A stretch of DNA of 52,880 bases. Origin: Paracoccaceae bacterium. Lineage in GTDB: Bacteria; Pseudomonadota; Alphaproteobacteria; Rhodobacterales; Rhodobacteraceae. A model generated the notes under the pieces. The model saw only the letters and a program-made list of their open reading frames with translations. It was not told where the DNA came from and made no database searches. Position numbers and translations under genes: made by a program. Location: NCBI GenBank assembly GCA_023259435.1, contig JALRHZ010000004.1, positions 1 to 52,880 on the forward strand. The letters run 5' to 3'. This document shows, one piece after another, positions 16,500 through 25,073 of the stretch (the first letter of the stretch is position 1; every line of letters starts with the position of its first letter).

Positions 16500-17813
16500 T
16501 TAAAAATCCGCCGCTGCAGTCAGGTCAAAGTTTTCGTTGGGAAAATACTTTTTCAGCCGAATGTCAGCCGTACGTGCATGACCTTCCATACCTTCAAGGC
16601 GGGAAATGCGTGCCGTTGCCTCTGCGATGGGTTTTGCACCTTCACGGGTGGCACGCTGCCATGTCACGATTTTCATGTACTTATGAACACTCAGACCGCC
16701 AGTATAATTTGCAGCGCCAGAGGTCGGCAAAACGTGGTTTGTGCCAGAGGCTTTGTCACCAAATGCAACTGTGGTTTCTTCGCCAAGGAACAAAGATCCA
16801 TAGCAGCTGAGACGCTCTAACCACCAATCAAGGTCATCCGCCTGAACTGTCAGGTGTTCGGGCGCATATTCATCTGACGTTGCCGCCATCTCTTCACGGG
16901 TGTCGCACAGAATAACTTCGGCATAATCGCGCCATGCCGCACGCGCATTGTCGCGGTTTAGTTCTGGCAATTCTTCGATGAGTTCGGGGACGCGGTTCAT
17001 GACCGTCTCCGCTAGAGCTTTGTCATCTGTGACCAACCAAACTGGAGAGTTGTACCCATGTTCTGCCTGACCAACGAGGTCCACAGCTACAATTTCAGCG
17101 TCTGCTGTTTTGTCTGCTAAAATCAAGCTATCTGTTGGGCCTGCGATCATGTCGATGCCCACGCGGCCAAACAACATCCGTTTCGCTTCGGCCACGAACT
17201 GGTTGCCCGGTCCGACGAGGATATTTGCTTTTGGCAAGCCAAATAGGCCAAATGTCATCGCGGCCACACCTTGAACCCCACCCATCGCAAGAATTTTATC
17301 CGCGCCACAGACTTTTGCAGCGTAAACAATAGCGGGGGCAATGCCGACACCAGGGCGCGGTGGGGAACATGCGACGATGTTTTCGCATCCTGCAACTTTG
17401 GCAGTTGTGACTGTCATAATCGCAGAGGCGATATGGCTATAGCGGCCACCAGGTACATAACAACCGGCGGCATTCACGGGGATTGCTTTTTGACCAGCAA
17501 TCAGACCCGGCACAACTTCGGTCTCAAAATTCGCAACGGTTGCTTTTTGGGCTTCGGCGAACTTTTTCACATTTGCATGGGCAAATTCGATGTCACGTTT
17601 CATTTTTTCTGGAACCAAAGCGCAGGCTGCCTCGATCGCTTCGTCTGACATGATCGTTTCACCGTCATAATTATCAAACTTAGCAGCATATTCTAGCGCT
17701 TTGGCATCGCCGCCCTCTTCGATTTCGTTCAAGATAGTGCGCACAATTTCCTGTGTTTTTGTGTCATCACTACGTGAGTGCAGGGGTGCTTTCTTTAGGT
17801 ATTCTATCGGCAT
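16500..17813 (-). CDS. hpsN: sulfopropanediol 3-dehydrogenase HpsN
   Basis: 437-residue histidinol-dehydrogenase-like enzyme. HpsN oxidises (R)-2,3-dihydroxypropane-1-sulfonate with two NAD+ to (R)-sulfolactate. HisD-type features are kept: Gln/His in VGQAEHGYNSPVWLV, the Glu-His pair in EYAPEHLTVQ, Asp in FGDKASGTNHVLPT and His in EGHARTADIRL. No histidine genes are nearby. The gene is embedded between the TRAP permease gene and hpsO, so HpsN fits far better than biosynthetic HisD. The ATG at 17813 starts MPIEYLKKAP, 9 bases past the hpsM stop. Confidence 0.93.
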   Translation of the reverse strand: MPIEYLKKAPLHSRSDDTKTQEIVRTILNEIEEGGDAKALEYAAKFDNYDGETIMSDEAIEAACALVPEKMKRDIEFAHANVKKFAEAQKATVANFETEVVPGLIAGQKAIPVNAAGCYVPGGRYSHIASAIMTVTTAKVAGCENIVACSPPRPGVGIAPAIVYAAKVCGADKILAMGGVQGVAAMTFGLFGLPKANILVGPGNQFVAEAKRMLFGRVGIDMIAGPTDSLILADKTADAEIVAVDLVGQAEHGYNSPVWLVTDDKALAETVMNRVPELIEELPELNRDNARAAWRDYAEVILCDTREEMAATSDEYAPEHLTVQADDLDWWLERLSCYGSLFLGEETTVAFGDKASGTNHVLPTSGAANYTGGLSVHKYMKIVTWQRATREGAKPIAEATARISRLEGMEGHARTADIRLKKYFPNENFDLTAAADF

Positions 17814-17822
17814 TTTTAAGTC

Positions 17823-19154
17823 CTACTTATAGATATCAGGTAGTAGCGTTGTTGAGATTGCAGGGAAGTAAGCGATCAAGAGTGTTACGATGAGCATAAA
17901 GAAGACGAATGGAATTGCTCGATATGCGATTTTTAGGATTGATTCACCTGTTAGTCCTGCGACGACAAAGAGGTTGAGGCCAAGAGGTGGCGTAATGAAT
18001 CCGACGCCGAGTGCTGTGATCATCATGATACAGAACTGGATTTCGTTCATTCCGATATTGTCGGCCAAGGGTTTCAGGATGGGGGCCAGGATAACGATGT
18101 TTGGCGTTGTTTCCATCACGCAGCCTGCCGCGATGAGAATTCCGATCATCAGGAGGATCAGAAGACGAGGATCGTCGGTTAACGCGGTTGCTGCGCCCAC
18201 GAACCCTTGGGGCACACCGAGGATCGCGAGGGCCTGAGCCAGTGGCAATGAGAAGGCGATAATGGGCAGGATGACACCGTTCACTTTGGCCGAGCTAACC
18301 AACATTGCTGGAAAGTCCGACAATTTCAGCGTGCCCAAAATAAATCCCATTGCAATGGTCACGACCACCGCTGTGGCACCGGCTTCGGTTGGGGTCAAAC
18401 GACCCGAGAAGATGCCGTAAAAGATGATGCCAGGGACGATAAAGGCGTACCATCCGGATTTAAGAGCTTGGCCAAGGCGCAAGTACCACTCTTGGAATGT
18501 GATGTTGCCGCCACCTTCCCAGCCATACAGGCGGTTCATGATGATATTGGTCACAAGGATCGACACCAAGATGGCCAATCCCGGAATAACGGCGGCCAAA
18601 AATAACGTAGATGCCGATATGCCCAAGACCAAACCAATAATGATATAGGCAATCGAGGGCGGGATCAGGATCCCTGTACAGGCGCCTGCGGCAACAAGCG
18701 CACAGGCATAGGGCCGCGGATATCCGCTTTCGACAAGGCGCGCGATGGTCATCCGGCCCACAGCGGCCGCGCCGGCAGCATCCGATCCCGAGATCGCTGC
18801 AAACATCCCACAGACCAAAACCGTCGCCGAGCCAAATCCGCCCTTTGCAAACTGCGTCAAGGCCTCGGCCACGTCCAAAAATTTGCGCGATAATCCTGTG
18901 CGGACCAACACGTCACCGGTGAGGATAAACAACGGCACCGCTGTCAGCGCAAAATGGTCAATCCCGTGGAACAGGCTTTCGCCCACCAACGACAGCGGCA
19001 ATGCCCCTGACATCAACAACATGGTGATCGCGGCGGCGCCAATCGCAGCCCAGACAGGGATCGCAAGGGCCACCAAGACCGCAAAGAGGATCACAGGAAC
19101 ATAAAAATCCCAACCAAGCTCAATCGTCTGCTGTTGCATTTGATTCCAAAGCAT
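17823..19154 (-). CDS. hpsM: TRAP transporter large permease (DHPS uptake)
   Basis: 443-residue DctM-type permease, a polytopic inner-membrane protein with about twelve hydrophobic segments that spans the whole length. It forms the ion-driven transport channel with the small subunit HpsL and receives substrate from HpsK. Typical DctM stretches include SGSDAAGAAAVGRMTI, IPPSIAYIIIGLVLGIS and the C-terminal FITPPLGLNLFVVAGL. It is 11 bases after hpsL and followed by hpsN. The start at 19154 has a GGGAG site. Substrate is inferred from the catabolic genes downstream. Confidence 0.9.
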   Translation of the reverse strand: MLWNQMQQQTIELGWDFYVPVILFAVLVALAIPVWAAIGAAAITMLLMSGALPLSLVGESLFHGIDHFALTAVPLFILTGDVLVRTGLSRKFLDVAEALTQFAKGGFGSATVLVCGMFAAISGSDAAGAAAVGRMTIARLVESGYPRPYACALVAAGACTGILIPPSIAYIIIGLVLGISASTLFLAAVIPGLAILVSILVTNIIMNRLYGWEGGGNITFQEWYLRLGQALKSGWYAFIVPGIIFYGIFSGRLTPTEAGATAVVVTIAMGFILGTLKLSDFPAMLVSSAKVNGVILPIIAFSLPLAQALAILGVPQGFVGAATALTDDPRLLILLMIGILIAAGCVMETTPNIVILAPILKPLADNIGMNEIQFCIMMITALGVGFITPPLGLNLFVVAGLTGESILKIAYRAIPFVFFMLIVTLLIAYFPAISTTLLPDIYK

Positions 19155-19165
19155 GTCCCGTCTCC

Positions 19166-19681
19166 CTAGTCGAACAATGTGTCGCCTTCGTAAACCGGGG
19201 TGCCGGCACGAAGATCTTTGAGGTCACGCAGGAAGGATTGCACCAATCGCAGAACAACCAATGCAAACCCGATGGGGACGGCCGACAAGAACCACACTTG
19301 GCTGATCCGCAACCCATGGGTCACCGAGCCAAACTTGGCAGAGACCAGCACCGTCTCAAACGACCAATACAGGGCAATCAAAGCCACAATCATCATCACC
19401 ACATCCCCCATCATGTAGAAGAGGGCTTTTACCCGTGGGCTGAGATAGTGCAAAATCACATCAATACGGATATGCGCCCGCTCGCGTACCGCTGCGGCCG
19501 CGCCAATCCAAGCCAAATAAATAAACGAATATCGGACAATCTCTTCACCCCAGATCGAAGAGTATGACAAAAGCTCGCGTCGCATCACTTCAATGAACAT
19601 CGTGGCAACGAGCATGATATAAAACACCAAAAGCGCCCACCGCTCGGCATTTTCATTTATGTGTTTTAATGTCTTTGACAT
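19166..19681 (-). CDS. hpsL: TRAP transporter small permease (DHPS uptake)
   Basis: 171-residue DctQ-type membrane subunit with four predicted transmembrane helices (around residues 17-36, 53-75, 92-112 and 131-151). The start at 19681 (MSKTLKHINENAERWAL) follows GGGAGCTTTGC; nine more upstream codons are in frame but probably untranslated. It sits between the binding protein gene (separated by a terminator-like stem-loop) and the large permease gene, the normal DctPQM order. It helps anchor the transporter complex. The C-terminal tail is hydrophilic and acidic. Confidence 0.88.
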   Translation of the reverse strand: MSKTLKHINENAERWALLVFYIMLVATMFIEVMRRELLSYSSIWGEEIVRYSFIYLAWIGAAAAVRERAHIRIDVILHYLSPRVKALFYMMGDVVMMIVALIALYWSFETVLVSAKFGSVTHGLRISQVWFLSAVPIGFALVVLRLVQSFLRDLKDLRAGTPVYEGDTLFD

Positions 19682-19740
19682 GCAAAGCTCCCGCAGGGAT
19701 CCTCGCACAGGGGAGGACCATAAAAATCTAAGGTGTCAGG

Positions 19741-19774
19741 AAAAAGAGTGTCGGCGCAGAACACTGCGCCGACA
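19741..19774 (-). terminator. intra-operon stem-loop between hpsK and hpsL
   Basis: TGTCGGCGCA (19749-19758) and TGCGCCGACA (19765-19774) form a perfect 10-bp GC-rich stem with a 6-base loop, followed on the minus strand by CTCTTTTTCC. It starts 10 bases past the hpsK stop. It probably trims or partly terminates the transcript so the binding protein is made in excess of the permease. Confidence 0.75.
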
Positions 19775-19783
19775 TATAATGCA

Positions 19784-20929
19784 TTACGCGTCGTGTACGT
19801 AGTGACGGCCTTGCTCGCCCGCGGCTTCTTCAAGCTTGGCAAAGACATCCATAGAGCCCGCCAATTCGACTTTGAACCCGTCCCATTCAGACCGCTGATA
19901 TCCACCAGCCGCTTGCCATTCCGCCAGTTGGTCCTCGGACAATGTGTGGAACTCAACGCCCGCTTTGACCAATTCCGACATCGCAAATGCACGCGCAGAT
20001 GGAACCTTTGCCAAGTTTTGGTGACGTGTCATTTCACCAGCCCACATCACACCCTCTTGGACATCTGCAGGCAATGAATTGAACCACTCTAGATTACAAG
20101 AAAAGACCTGCGCATCTGGAACCGCTTGGGTGAATGTCACATGGCTTAGAATGTCTTTAAAGCCAAACACATACAACGCGCCTACGGATGGATCCAACGC
20201 ATCAGCAACGCCTTGCTTAATCGCAGACGGCGTCTCGCCCCATGCGACAGGTGTTGGGTTCGCGCCAACCATACGGTAGTATTGCTGCAACATTTTCGAA
20301 CCAGGAACACGGAACTTTACACCCGCAAGATCGCCCGGGGTGATCACCTTATTGCCCCCCTTGCGAACCGCAACAACGCGTGGATCGATGTTCACATAAT
20401 ATAGCGCCTTAAAGCCCGCAGCCTCAACCTTTGGGTGCACCTCAGTGTTCCATGTGTCAGATGACACCATGTTTGTAAAACGCTGGTTCGAACCACACAA
20501 ATACGGCATGTTGATCAAATCAACCGCAGGGGCAAAAGGTGCAAAGTTTGACAAAGAGTGCTGCGCACATTGGATCGTACCGGTCTGCACCGCCTGCGCC
20601 AATGCACCGCCTGCACCCAACTGACCACCTGGGGCCAATTTGACATAGACCTTACCATTCGTCGCGTTCTGAACGTTTTCCTTAAAGTCCAACTGCATGA
20701 TCGGATAGCTGCGAGACGCACCAAGTACATAAGCCGTGGCAACCGTCATAATATGATCCGCAGCCTTCTCACGCTCACGCTCTTCTTGCTGCGTCTGGGC
20801 AACCGCCTCAGACGACCAAAGCATCCCCGCCGCCCCAGCAACCATCGCAGCCGTAAAGCCACCCGTCGCCGTCAGTTTCAAAAAATTACGGCGCTCCGCC
20901 GACTTTAGTCCGTCACGTTCATATGACAT
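19784..20929 (-). CDS. hpsK: TRAP transporter substrate-binding protein (DHPS uptake)
   Basis: 381-residue DctP-type periplasmic solute receptor. The N-terminus carries a twin-arginine signal (ERRNFLKL at about 12-19, hydrophobic stretch to about 36, cleavage near AVAQ), so it is exported folded by Tat, as for many TRAP receptors. The rest has the DctP fold, including KVYVKLAPGGQLGAGGALAQ and GVKFRVPGSKMLQQYYRM, with Arg residues that usually bind the carboxylate and here perhaps the sulfonate. First transporter gene of the operon, directly downstream of the small membrane ORF. A stem-loop follows it. Confidence 0.9.
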   Translation of the reverse strand: MSYERDGLKSAERRNFLKLTATGGFTAAMVAGAAGMLWSSEAVAQTQQEEREREKAADHIMTVATAYVLGASRSYPIMQLDFKENVQNATNGKVYVKLAPGGQLGAGGALAQAVQTGTIQCAQHSLSNFAPFAPAVDLINMPYLCGSNQRFTNMVSSDTWNTEVHPKVEAAGFKALYYVNIDPRVVAVRKGGNKVITPGDLAGVKFRVPGSKMLQQYYRMVGANPTPVAWGETPSAIKQGVADALDPSVGALYVFGFKDILSHVTFTQAVPDAQVFSCNLEWFNSLPADVQEGVMWAGEMTRHQNLAKVPSARAFAMSELVKAGVEFHTLSEDQLAEWQAAGGYQRSEWDGFKVELAGSMDVFAKLEEAAGEQGRHYVHDA

Positions 20930-20945
20930 TTTACTCTCCCTAGTT

Positions 20946-21149
20946 TTATTTATTTGCTTCTCTGGAAGAAGCTTGTTTCTCTAGTGCTTCATCCCGCTCA
21001 CGGCGCAAAATCACCACTGAAAACACGATCGACGCACACAGCAATACAAACATCTCCTGAGTGTCGCCAAGAACCGAAAATCCAAAAAACGCCCCAAGAA
21101 CAACATCAAACACGAATACTGAAAAAAGTACGAAGCTTAATATGAACAT
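20946..21149 (-). CDS. small membrane protein leading the DHPS operon
   Basis: 67-residue protein with two predicted transmembrane helices (about 1-24 and 32-49) and a short charged C-terminal tail (RRERDEALEKQASSREANK). Not recognised as a known family. It has one of the best ribosome-binding sites in the window (AGGAGGAG, 7 bases before the ATG at 21149) and lies only 16 bases upstream of hpsK, so it is very likely translated and co-transcribed. It could be an accessory or stabilising subunit of the TRAP system; that is inference from position alone. The operon promoter and two operators lie just upstream. Confidence 0.7.
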   Translation of the reverse strand: MFILSFVLFSVFVFDVVLGAFFGFSVLGDTQEMFVLLCASIVFSVVILRRERDEALEKQASSREANK

Positions 21150-21186
21150 GGAAAACTCCTCCTGATCTAGAGTTCGATTCGAGGGA

Positions 21187-21215
21187 AATGTAAGCGTTTA
21201 CAAAAATTATTGCAA
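21187..21215 (-). promoter_or_regulatory. promoter of the DHPS operon
   Basis: On the minus strand TTGCAA (21215-21210) and TACATT (21192-21187) are spaced by 17 bases and could be -35 and -10 hexamers for the operon. The -35 lies in one operator palindrome and the -10 in the other. Confidence 0.6.
21189..21202. promoter_or_regulatory. LacI-type operator 1
   Basis: TGTAAGCGTTTACA is a 14-bp near-perfect palindrome with a central CG, typical for LacI/GalR-family binding sites. It overlaps the predicted -10 of the DHPS operon. Confidence 0.7.
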
Positions 21216-21224
21216 GCGCTTACA
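21211..21224. promoter_or_regulatory. LacI-type operator 2
   Basis: TGCAAGCGCTTACA is a second copy of the palindrome, centred 22 bp from operator 1 (about two helical turns, same DNA face). It overlaps the predicted -35 of the DHPS operon. Confidence 0.7.
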
Positions 21225-21305
21225 TTCACTGTAAACTGAAACCTAGTTTTTCGACGTAATAGTCGTTAAAAGCATTGAAACTGATTTAGGCTGGTACTCA
21301 TCGTT

Positions 21306-22346
21306 ATGCGAAAACAGGATGAACAGATTCCAGGTGTGCCGACACTGCAAGATGTTGCAAAGGCAGCAGGGGTATCAACGGCTACGGTGTCGCGGTGTCT
21401 TAATGCGCCCAGTGTGGTGTCTGAGAAAACCCGCGTGCGGGTTATGGAGGCTGTTAAGACTTTGGGCTACGCTCCTAACTTTAGCGCTCAGGCGTTGGCA
21501 GCCAAGCGAACGAACACATTTGGCGCAATCGTACCCACGATGGCCAACGCAATTTTTGCACGGGGGTTACAGGCCTTCCAAGAAGAGCTGCAGAAGAGTA
21601 ACATAACAATGTTGGTTGCAAGTTCGTCATATCGACCGGAATTGGAAGAGGAGCAAATCCGTGCGCTTGTTGCGCGCGGTGCGGATGCTTTGTTGCTGAT
21701 AGGGCATGATCGCTCTGATGATATCTACAAATTCCTAGAGCGGCGCGGCATTCCGTATGTTGTGGCTTGGGTGCATGACGATGGACAATCGCATGTTTCA
21801 ATCGGGTTTGATAATAAGTTGGCTATGCAATCTTTAACCCGCGCGGTTTTGGATCTAGGGCATCGACGGCTGGGATATATCACTGCGCAAAGAATTGGGA
21901 ACGACAGAGCACAGGCGCGCTATGGCGGATTGTCTGATGCGCTATCAGAGAGCGGACTGTCTATTGATGATGTTGCTTTGGAAGAAACGGATTATTCGAT
22001 CAAAAGTGGCGCAGATGCCTTTGATCGTATCTTAAAACGTCAGCCAGATACAACTGTTGTCATGTGCGGTAACGATGTATTGGCGGCTGGGGCGCTACAA
22101 AAGGCGCGGTCACTTGGGCTGCAGGTGCCAAAAGATGTATCGATCACTGGGTTTGATGATATCGACATTGCCGAGATTGTTTCGCCCGCCCTAACAACCA
22201 TTCACGTACCGCACAGGAATATGGGGCGCGGTGCAGCGTCAATGTTGATTGAAATGTCTCGGGACGGAACACGGCCGAAAAGCCGTGAACTTCCTGCTCA
22301 TATTGAATGGCGCGGTACCCTTGGGCCGTCGCCGGATCAGATGTAA
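21306..22346 (+). CDS. LacI family regulator, divergent from the DHPS operon
   Basis: 346-residue LacI/GalR-type regulator. The N-terminal HTH is TLQDVAKAAGVSTATVSRC (about 13-31), with a hinge helix near NFSAQALAAKR (about 59-69). A periplasmic-binding-protein-like effector domain fills the rest, ending with the usual IHVPHRNMGRGAASML segment. It is transcribed away from the DHPS operon, and two LacI-type palindromes lie in the shared intergenic region over the operon promoter. It is therefore the likely repressor of DHPS uptake and breakdown, relieved by DHPS or a metabolite (inference). It is not closely tied to the next regulator, 280 bases downstream. Confidence 0.88.
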   Translation: MRKQDEQIPGVPTLQDVAKAAGVSTATVSRCLNAPSVVSEKTRVRVMEAVKTLGYAPNFSAQALAAKRTNTFGAIVPTMANAIFARGLQAFQEELQKSNITMLVASSSYRPELEEEQIRALVARGADALLLIGHDRSDDIYKFLERRGIPYVVAWVHDDGQSHVSIGFDNKLAMQSLTRAVLDLGHRRLGYITAQRIGNDRAQARYGGLSDALSESGLSIDDVALEETDYSIKSGADAFDRILKRQPDTTVVMCGNDVLAAGALQKARSLGLQVPKDVSITGFDDIDIAEIVSPALTTIHVPHRNMGRGAASMLIEMSRDGTRPKSRELPAHIEWRGTLGPSPDQM

Positions 22347-22627
22347 TAGGCTCGACGTTTTGTGCTGTAGCACTCTGCCGAACGTTCACTCGACAGAATA
22401 AGCCAGTTTGTAAATTTTGCGAATAGCGTTTTCATAGCATAGCCCTTTGTGTTTCAAGCAGAGGTACTCAAAGCTGTGCCTGTTCACTAGGGACTAATGT
22501 GACATACCCGCTATGCAAAAATTGGCTGCTGGTTTCAGATTTAGGTTTACCACATCTTTTCAAATTCCAAATGTGTGTTGTTTGCGCGCGGCAATTCATG
22601 TAAAGATAATGTAAAAAAGGTGTGCAT

Positions 22628-23653
22628 ATGTCTGGGGTCAAGATAAATACAATGGAAGAGTTTGCCACGGTCAGTGGCCTATCTCGGCCAACAATCTCAA
22701 AGTATTTTAATGATCCTAAAAGTGTGCGCTCGTCCACGCGTGCACGTATTGAGGCCGCGATTGCGGAATACGACTATCACCCGAATATTTATGCGATGAA
22801 CCAAAATCGGAAATTGACCAATAATGTTGGAATTGTTGTTCCTTACATTTCGGATCCGGTTTTTGCAGAGCATGCACGTGCTTTGGAAGAGAAGTGTATC
22901 GAAGCGGGGTTCCGCCCCACTTTGTTTAGCTCGCATGGCGCTCCGGAATTAGAGGTTGAGATCTTGGATCTCTTGCGATCCTTGAAACCAGCTGGAGTAA
23001 TGCTTGCGCCATTAGGCCGAACGCCCAACAAAGCTGTTATTGAGAAATTTTGTTCTGATGTGCCAACGGTGTTGTTTGATAGTTATCTTCCTGACACTGG
23101 TTTGGGGTTTGTGGGTTCTAACAATTCACAATTCGCGAAACTCATGATTGATTATCTGTGCCGGACCGGAGAGCCGCCTTGTTTTCTTGAGATGAAAACG
23201 CCCGCGAACCCGAATGCCAATCGAAGACGAATTGCCTATTTAGAAGCAATGGATGCCTTGGGGTTTGATCCATGTGTGGTAGGGATTGACGGCACGGGTT
23301 GGGCATTTGAGGAAATCGGGCGCAGCGGTGGGGCGCGTGCGTTGATTGAAAAATCATTTTCCTCCAACACGGTGTTGTGCAGCAACGATCGCCTAGCCAT
23401 TGGGTTTTTGACCGCTTGTTTCGAGCAAAAGATTCGCGTCGGGCGCGAATCGGATTGTGATATCCGCGTGGCGGGAATGGATGATCATCCCTTTTCTCGT
23501 TATACATGCCCTCCGCTGACCACGGTGGCCCAAGACTTTAATTCAGTCTCAAAAGGAACGGTTGATCTATTGTTGGACGCGATAGAGGGCCGCGATATTT
23601 CAGAGACTTATACCATTTTTGATGGTCGCTTGGTCATGCGAGAGTCCGCATGA
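22628..23653 (+). CDS. LacI family regulator of the polyol operon
   Basis: 341-residue LacI-type regulator. The HTH is TMEEFATVSGLSRPTISKY (about residues 8-26) with a hinge near NIYAMNQNRKL. The effector domain has VGIVVPYISDPVFAEHARAL and a C-terminal TCPPLTTVAQDFNSVSKG segment. I take the ATG at 22628; a GTG at 22622 is also in frame but spaced poorly from the AAGG site. It lies just upstream of and in the same direction as smoE. A perfect 14-bp palindrome (23667-23680) stands between them. The sugar alcohol that acts as effector is not evident from sequence. Confidence 0.87.
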   Translation: MSGVKINTMEEFATVSGLSRPTISKYFNDPKSVRSSTRARIEAAIAEYDYHPNIYAMNQNRKLTNNVGIVVPYISDPVFAEHARALEEKCIEAGFRPTLFSSHGAPELEVEILDLLRSLKPAGVMLAPLGRTPNKAVIEKFCSDVPTVLFDSYLPDTGLGFVGSNNSQFAKLMIDYLCRTGEPPCFLEMKTPANPNANRRRIAYLEAMDALGFDPCVVGIDGTGWAFEEIGRSGGARALIEKSFSSNTVLCSNDRLAIGFLTACFEQKIRVGRESDCDIRVAGMDDHPFSRYTCPPLTTVAQDFNSVSKGTVDLLLDAIEGRDISETYTIFDGRLVMRESA

Positions 23654-23666
23654 GTGAAGAAAAAAA

Positions 23667-23680
23667 TTTACGCGCGTAAA
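23667..23680. promoter_or_regulatory. perfect palindromic operator upstream of smoE
   Basis: TTTACGCGCGTAAA is a perfect 14-bp palindrome with a CG centre, 8 bases upstream of the predicted -35. It is the likely binding site of the LacI-type regulator encoded immediately before it. Confidence 0.65.
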
Positions 23681-23688
23681 AAATATTG

Positions 23689-23718
23689 TTGACGCCTGTC
23701 CGTATCCCTGATTAGATA
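23689..23718 (+). promoter_or_regulatory. promoter of the polyol operon
   Basis: TTGACG (23689-23694) and TAGATA (23713-23718) with an 18-base spacer fit a sigma-70 promoter. The smoE start is 33 bases after the -10, with AAGGGAGGATC as ribosome-binding site. Confidence 0.6.
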
Positions 23719-23750
23719 TTCTCACATCATCCAATCAAGGGAGGATCAGG

Positions 23751-25061
23751 ATGTCTTTTAAAACCGTACTAGGTGCGGCGAGTGCAGTTGCCATTATGGC
23801 AAGCGCTGTCGCAGCTGAAACAATCACCATTGCGACCGTTAACAACGACGACATGATCAAGATGCAAGGGCTGACTTCTGACTTTGAAGCCCGCACAGGT
23901 CACAAGGTCGAGTGGGTCACACTTGAAGAAAACGTGCTGCGTCAGCGCGTGACAACAGACATCACAACCAAAGGCGGTGCTTTTGACGTGATGATGATCG
24001 GTATGTATGAGACACCGATCTGGGGCAAAAACGGCTGGCTTGTTCCACTTGACGATATGCCTGCACATTACGACGTGGAAGATATCCTTCCTGCGGTTCG
24101 TGGTGGTTTGTCCTATGACGGCACATTGTACGCGGCGCCATTCTATGCCGAAAGCTCGATGGTTCACTACCGCACAGACCTTATGGAAAAAGCAGGTCTG
24201 ACAATGCCAGCAGAGCCAACATGGGCGTTTATTCGTGAAGCAGCTGCAGCGATGACAGATCGTGATAACGACATCAACGGTATCTGTATGCGCGGTAAAG
24301 CAGGCTGGGGCGAAGGCGGCGCGATTGCGACTGTTCTTGGCAACTCATTCGGTGCACGCTGGTTCGATGAAGACTGGAACGCTCAGTTCGATTCACCAGA
24401 GTGGAAAGAAGCCCTCACATTCTACACAGAAATGATGGCAGAATCCGGTCCTGCGGGTTACGCGACGAACGGCTTTAACGAGAACCTATCTCTGTTCCGC
24501 CAAGGTAAGTGCGGAATGTGGATGGACGCGACTGTTGCAGCTGGTTGGCTTGCCGAAGACGGCAAAGGCGGCGCATCTGAAGTTGCAGGCAACATTGGTT
24601 GGGCCGTGGCGCCAAACACAGGCAAAGGCAAAAATGCTGGTTGGCTCTGGGCATGGGCGCTTGCGATCCCAGCAGGTTCGCAAAAAGTAGACGCGGCCAA
24701 AGAATTCATGTCATGGGCAACTGGTCCAGATTACATGCGTCTCGTTGCGTTTGAAAATGGCCACGCGTCAATCCCTCCAGGAACACGTCAGTCACTCTAT
24801 GACAACGAAATCTACCAAGATGTTCCATTCGCTCAAGCGACACTTGATGCGATCTTGGCAGCGGACCCACTGAACCCAACAGTAGACCCAGTTCCATATG
24901 TTGGTATTCAGTTCGCAGCGATCCCAGAATTTGCGGGTATTGCGACAGAAGTGAGCCAAGAGTTTGCAGCGGCTTACGCTGGCCAACAAACAGTTGACGA
25001 AGCACTTGCCAAAGCACAAGCGCTGACCAACGATGCTATGGAAGCTGCGGGTTACCGTTAA
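23751..25061 (+). CDS. smoE: polyol ABC transporter substrate-binding protein
   Basis: 436-residue periplasmic binding protein of the extracellular solute-binding (MalE-like) family with a Sec signal peptide (MSFKTVLGAASAVAIMASAV, cleavage near VAA-ETIT). The mature part shows typical features (DFEARTGHKVEWVTLEE; GYATNGFNENLSLFRQGKC; IGWAVAPNTGKGKNAGWLW). The gene order SBP, two permeases, ATPase, SDR, mannitol dehydrogenase, xylulokinase equals the smoEFGK-smoS-mtlK-xylB operon described in Rhodobacter sphaeroides for sorbitol, mannitol and arabitol. The binding protein would capture those polyols. A 14-bp stem-loop follows the stop. Confidence 0.9.
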   Translation: MSFKTVLGAASAVAIMASAVAAETITIATVNNDDMIKMQGLTSDFEARTGHKVEWVTLEENVLRQRVTTDITTKGGAFDVMMIGMYETPIWGKNGWLVPLDDMPAHYDVEDILPAVRGGLSYDGTLYAAPFYAESSMVHYRTDLMEKAGLTMPAEPTWAFIREAAAAMTDRDNDINGICMRGKAGWGEGGAIATVLGNSFGARWFDEDWNAQFDSPEWKEALTFYTEMMAESGPAGYATNGFNENLSLFRQGKCGMWMDATVAAGWLAEDGKGGASEVAGNIGWAVAPNTGKGKNAGWLWAWALAIPAGSQKVDAAKEFMSWATGPDYMRLVAFENGHASIPPGTRQSLYDNEIYQDVPFAQATLDAILAADPLNPTVDPVPYVGIQFAAIPEFAGIATEVSQEFAAAYAGQQTVDEALAKAQALTNDAMEAAGYR

Positions 25062-25073
25062 GTTTCCTCCCCA

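Noticed and set aside
16500-17813. Histidinol dehydrogenase (hisD)
   Set aside because: The fold and residues are HisD-like, but the gene sits inside the DHPS operon with no his genes, which fits HpsN much better.
22347-22627. Gap between the two LacI genes searched for a small gene or RNA
   Set aside because: About 280 bases, with only a small GTGCT/AGCAC repeat and no convincing frame or known RNA pattern.
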